From contig NC_051104.1 of the NCBI RefSeq assembly GCF_901709675.1, forward strand, positions 3,639,501-3,703,500: a stretch of DNA of 64,000 nucleotides. The letters run 5' to 3'. A program made the position numbers and the translations under genes. The notes under the pieces were generated by a model. That model was not told where the DNA came from. It did not search any database and saw nothing but the letters and a program-made list of their open reading frames with translations. This document shows positions 38,279 through 64,000 of this stretch, piece by piece; position 1 is the stretch's first letter, and each line of letters opens with the position of its first letter. This DNA comes from Syngnathus acus (taxonomy: Eukaryota; Chordata; Actinopteri; Syngnathiformes; Syngnathidae).

Positions 38279-39559
38279 GGAATTACACTCCTCAGCCTCC
38301 CTGGTAAGGTCTATTCAGGGGTGCTGGAGAGGAGGGTCCGTCGGGAGGTCGAACCTCGGATTCAGGAGGAACAGTGTGGCTTTCGTCCTGGCCGTGGAAC
38401 AGTGGACCAGCTCTTCACCCTCAACAGGATCCTCGAGGGTGCATGGGAGTTCGCCCAACCAGTCCACATGTGTTTTGTGGACTTGGAGAAGGCGTTCGAC
38501 CGTGTCCCTCGGGAGGTTCTGTGGGGGGTGCTTCGGGAGTACGGGGTACCGAGCCAACTGATAAGGGCGGTTCGGTCCCTGTATCACCGATGCCAGAGTG
38601 TGGTCCGCATTTCCGGCAGTAAGTCGGATTCGTTCCCAGTGAGGGTTGGACTCCGCCAAGGCTGCCCTTTGTCACCGATTCTGTTCATAATTTTTATGGA
38701 CAGAATTTCTAGGCGCAGCCGAGGCGTTGAGGGTGTCCGGTTTGGGGACCTCAGCATCGCGTCTCTGCTTTTTGCAGACGACGTGGTGCTGTTGGCTTCT
38801 TCAGGCCGTGATCTCCAGCTCTCACTGGAGCGGTTCGCAGCCGAGTGTGAAGCGGTCGGGATGAGGGTCAGCACCTCCAAATCCGAGTCCATGGTCCTCG
38901 ATCGGAAAAGGGTGGAATGCCCTCTCCGGATCGGGGATGAGATCCTGCCCCAAGTGGAGGAGTTTAAGTATCTTGGGGTCTTGTTCACGAGTGAGGGGAG
39001 GATGGAGCGCGAGATCGACAGGCGGATCGGTGCAGCGTCGGCAGTAATGCGGACTCTGTACCGGTCCGTCGTGGTAAAGAGAGAGCTGAGCCAAAAGGCA
39101 AAGCTCTCAATTTACCGGTCGATTTACGCTCCTACCCTCACCTATGGTCACGAGCTATGGGTCGTGACCGAAAGAACGAGATCCCGGATACAAGCGGCCG
39201 AAATGAGTTTTCTCCGCAGGATGTCCGGGCTCTCCCTTAGAGATAGGGTGAGGAGTTCGGTCATCCGGGAGAGACTCGGAGTAGAGTCGCTACTCCTCCA
39301 CGTTGAGAGGAGCCAGATGAGGTGGCTCGGGCATCTCATCAGGATGCCTCCTGGACGCCTCCCTGGGGAGGTGTTCCGGGCATGTCCCACCGGTAGGAGA
39401 CCCCGGGGACGACCCAGGACGCGCTGGAGAGACTATGTCTCTCGGCTGGCCTGGGAACGCCTTGGGATCCCCCGGGATGAGCTAGATGAAGTGGCTGGGG
39501 AGAGGGAAGTCTGGGAGTCCCTCCTGAAGCTGCTGCCCCCGCGACCCGACCCCGGATAA
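38279..39559 (+). CDS. Rex3 reverse transcriptase C-terminal part (partial)
   Basis: Open for about 426 codons from the element's 5' truncation point to TAA at 39557-39559, without frameshift or stop. Reverse transcriptase blocks are in order: EEQCGFRPGRGTVDQLF, FVDLEKAFDRVPREVLW with a catalytic Asp, GLRQGCPLSPILF, the catalytic box LLFADDVVLLASS, and EEFKYLGVLFTSEGR. After the RT comes a basic thumb/linker region ending RPRGRPRTRWRDYVSRLAWE. The endonuclease domain and first RT motifs are missing because of 5' truncation, and there is no promoter of its own, so it cannot transpose autonomously. It is unlikely to be expressed. Confidence 0.9.
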   Translation, partial: GITLLSLPGKVYSGVLERRVRREVEPRIQEEQCGFRPGRGTVDQLFTLNRILEGAWEFAQPVHMCFVDLEKAFDRVPREVLWGVLREYGVPSQLIRAVRSLYHRCQSVVRISGSKSDSFPVRVGLRQGCPLSPILFIIFMDRISRRSRGVEGVRFGDLSIASLLFADDVVLLASSGRDLQLSLERFAAECEAVGMRVSTSKSESMVLDRKRVECPLRIGDEILPQVEEFKYLGVLFTSEGRMEREIDRRIGAASAVMRTLYRSVVVKRELSQKAKLSIYRSIYAPTLTYGHELWVVTERTRSRIQAAEMSFLRRMSGLSLRDRVRSSVIRERLGVESLLLHVERSQMRWLGHLIRMPPGRLPGEVFRACPTGRRPRGRPRTRWRDYVSRLAWERLGIPRDELDEVAGEREVWESLLKLLPPRPDPG

Positions 39560-39585
39560 GCGGAAGAAGATGGATGGATGGATGG
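38279..39585 (+). mobile_element. Rex3 (RTE-clade) non-LTR retrotransposon, 5'-truncated
   Basis: A 1.3-kb 3' fragment of a LINE ending in tandem GATG units (39571-39585), the hallmark 3' end of Rex3. It is flanked by a perfect 10-bp duplication ATGATTCAGT at 38269-38278 and 39586-39595, which fixes both ends. The segment ACAAAGGGCAGCC (minus strand, near 38665) falls in the region used for standard Rex3 identification. 5' truncation is the usual result of incomplete target-primed reverse transcription. The open reading frame and perfect duplication suggest a recent insertion. Confidence 0.92.
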
Positions 39586-39595
39586 ATGATTCAGT

Positions 39596-41015
39596 CCGAG
39601 TGCCGGCGCTCAGGGCAAATGTGCTCGGCTGCTGGGAAAACACCGCAATTTTTAAGCTTGTTGTATTTAGATAGCATCTTTGGAAACAAAGTGAGAAGGT
39701 GCTTGGCAAGAAACACAGCAACAACATTAAACAAAATGCAGCTATGTGTACAAATGTAGGAAAGCACCTAAGAAAGAAAAAAAAATCTCTTTCGTAAAAT
39801 AATAATGAACAATAATAATTCAAATGCAATACACAGGTTTCTTTGTACATTTTGTTTCCCGTTAGAGAAGAGTTGGAGAATTCCTCCGACAGAACATGAT
39901 TAGAATGTCCAGCTCCGATTGGTTGTCCTCCGCGTTTCTTTGCTGATTGGAATGAATCACAATTTACGTTTTATTGTACTTTTACTTTCACATGTACAGT
40001 AAAGAGAAAAACACATTTGAATTAAATTAAATTAACTATTGAATGTTTTTAGGCAAGAGGTTTTGCTGCACTTTGAACATAATTTAAGCAGTTTGATAAT
40101 CTACAAGATCATTGAATTTAAGTACATATCTGAGATTTAAAAAAAACACGTTAGTGAGTTCAAGATAATCAGATTTATTTGTAATTCTAATGGTCTTCTG
40201 TGAGCGAGTGATTTGTACTACTGAGCTTTTATAGTTGTCTCTGCGCAATCGTTCAAATAGGGTAATACCAGAGAACAATATAATATATATTAATATTCAT
40301 CAAAATTCATCATTCAGTACCAGTGATTTATTCAGCTAATTTTTAACCAATGTCCACAAAGTACTCATTAAACTTATTAGTGATTTCATTCATATTGTCA
40401 AGTGTTTCGTCATTCTCAGTAAAATAGCTCATCATGCAAGCAGGAAAAGAAAAAAAAAAAAAAAAGGCAGGACGGCGGCGCTGGAGGACCGACCGACTTT
40501 GGACACCCTTGGCTGGTGTACGCGGCGTGGCGTCCAGCAGGGGTCGCCTCCGAGCCGTCGTAAGCGCGAACGTGAAAGGAGACTTTGTGAGACGCGCGCG
40601 CCCGCACCCGACACGCGCACACACCGCTAATCACCATCAATTTAAGTTGTTAATTGACTAAAAACACACGCAGACACACACGCGCGCGCACTTTATATAT
40701 TGGCCCCAATGTTAGCATGATCATCATCGAAATTTGTCTATCGAAACAAGTTGACAATCATCAAAATCGTCGACCTCCTGAGCCCCCCCTCCGTTGTGAC
40801 GTCACGAGGCCAGCCCCCTCCTCGCGCAGCAAGGGAGAAGGGGCGAACGGGCTCGTGCATGTGAGAGCGCGAACGAGCGCGCGTGTGCGTGACAGAGGAG
40901 GACGACGAGGAACAACCCGAAAACAAGAAAAAGGGAGGAAGAAGAGTACGAGAAGTGCTACCAACACTTTGGACCTTGAACGAAAAAAGCCAAAAGAGCG
41001 AAAAAGAAGAAGGTG
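39596..41015. other. Rex3-ptprm intergenic region and presumed ptprm promoter
   Basis: The left part (39596-40430) is A/T-rich with no recognised feature. From about 40440 the sequence becomes GC-rich with CpG and (CG/CA) alternations, including AGACGCGCGCGCCCGCAC near 40590 and further CpG-rich sequence at 40800-40900, as expected around the first exon of ptprm. The promoter call rests on composition and position. Confidence 0.45.
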
Positions 41016-63826
<22,811 letters not shown>

Positions 63827-64000
63827 GTGAGTAACACACACACACACCCACACAGTCCTAAAAAGCACACAAGATGAAGACAGCTTTCAACATGGACTCA
63901 CTAGGTTGTATTTCATCATGAGCTCAAAAACACGCACGCGCGTGCACACACACACATACACACTCTCTCTCACTCAATAAATAGTTGGTTGCCTTTAAAG
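63827..64000 (+). other. ptprm: ptprm intron (truncated by window end)
   Basis: Begins with the GTGAGT donor of exon 25 and contains CA runs. No further exon before the window ends. Confidence 0.7.

Noticed and set aside
38321-38323. GTG at 38321 as a translation start for the Rex3 protein
   Set aside because: The frame is open further left to the truncation point at 38279; the fragment simply lacks its native start.

Overview
This window is vertebrate nuclear DNA from a ray-finned fish, most likely a compact-genome percomorph-type teleost. The evidence is intron-rich vertebrate genes with very short introns (57 piezo2 coding exons in 18 kb), abundant (CA)n and other microsatellites, and a Rex3 (RTE-clade) LINE with its typical GATG-repeat tail. 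There are no prokaryotic or viral genes. All gene models were traced by hand from splice signals, reading-frame phase and remembered family sequence, so individual exon edges may be off by a base or two.

Layout, left to right. 1-1331, minus: 5' half of a RhoGAP gene (arhgap28-like), running off the left edge. 2451-20369, minus: complete piezo2 mechanosensitive channel gene (57 coding exons, about 2593 aa, open throughout). 21142-23688, minus: gnal, G protein alpha subunit of the Golf/Gs class (12 exons), with an apparent 1-nt frameshift at the start of exon 10. 27480-30587, minus: gcm2 transcription factor (8 exons, about 449 aa). 33367-38034, plus: sycp2l, a synaptonemal-complex-protein-2-like meiotic gene (about 690 aa), divergent from gcm2. 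38279-39585: 5'-truncated Rex3 retrotransposon with a perfect 10-bp target-site duplication. 41016-63826, plus: ptprm, receptor tyrosine phosphatase mu, 25 exons from signal peptide to the start of the first phosphatase domain, running off the right edge.

The genes share no pathway. Their order mixes two blocks that are separate in human: ARHGAP28, PTPRM, PIEZO2 and GNAL (18p11) and the GCM2/SYCP2L divergent pair (6p24). This identifies the paralogs and suggests an older linkage or a fish-specific fusion. The minus-strand genes are tandem and tightly packed, with only about 770 bp between the gnal stop and the piezo2 start codon.

Most interesting points: the gnal frameshift; a hAT-type hairpin MITE inserted against the putative TATA box of sycp2l; a symmetric 93-nt extra ptprm exon whose pyrimidine tract is a 330-bp (CTTC)n array; two predicted GC-AG introns; and the gcm2/sycp2l pair lying inside the 18p11-type block. 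I found no wholly new system.
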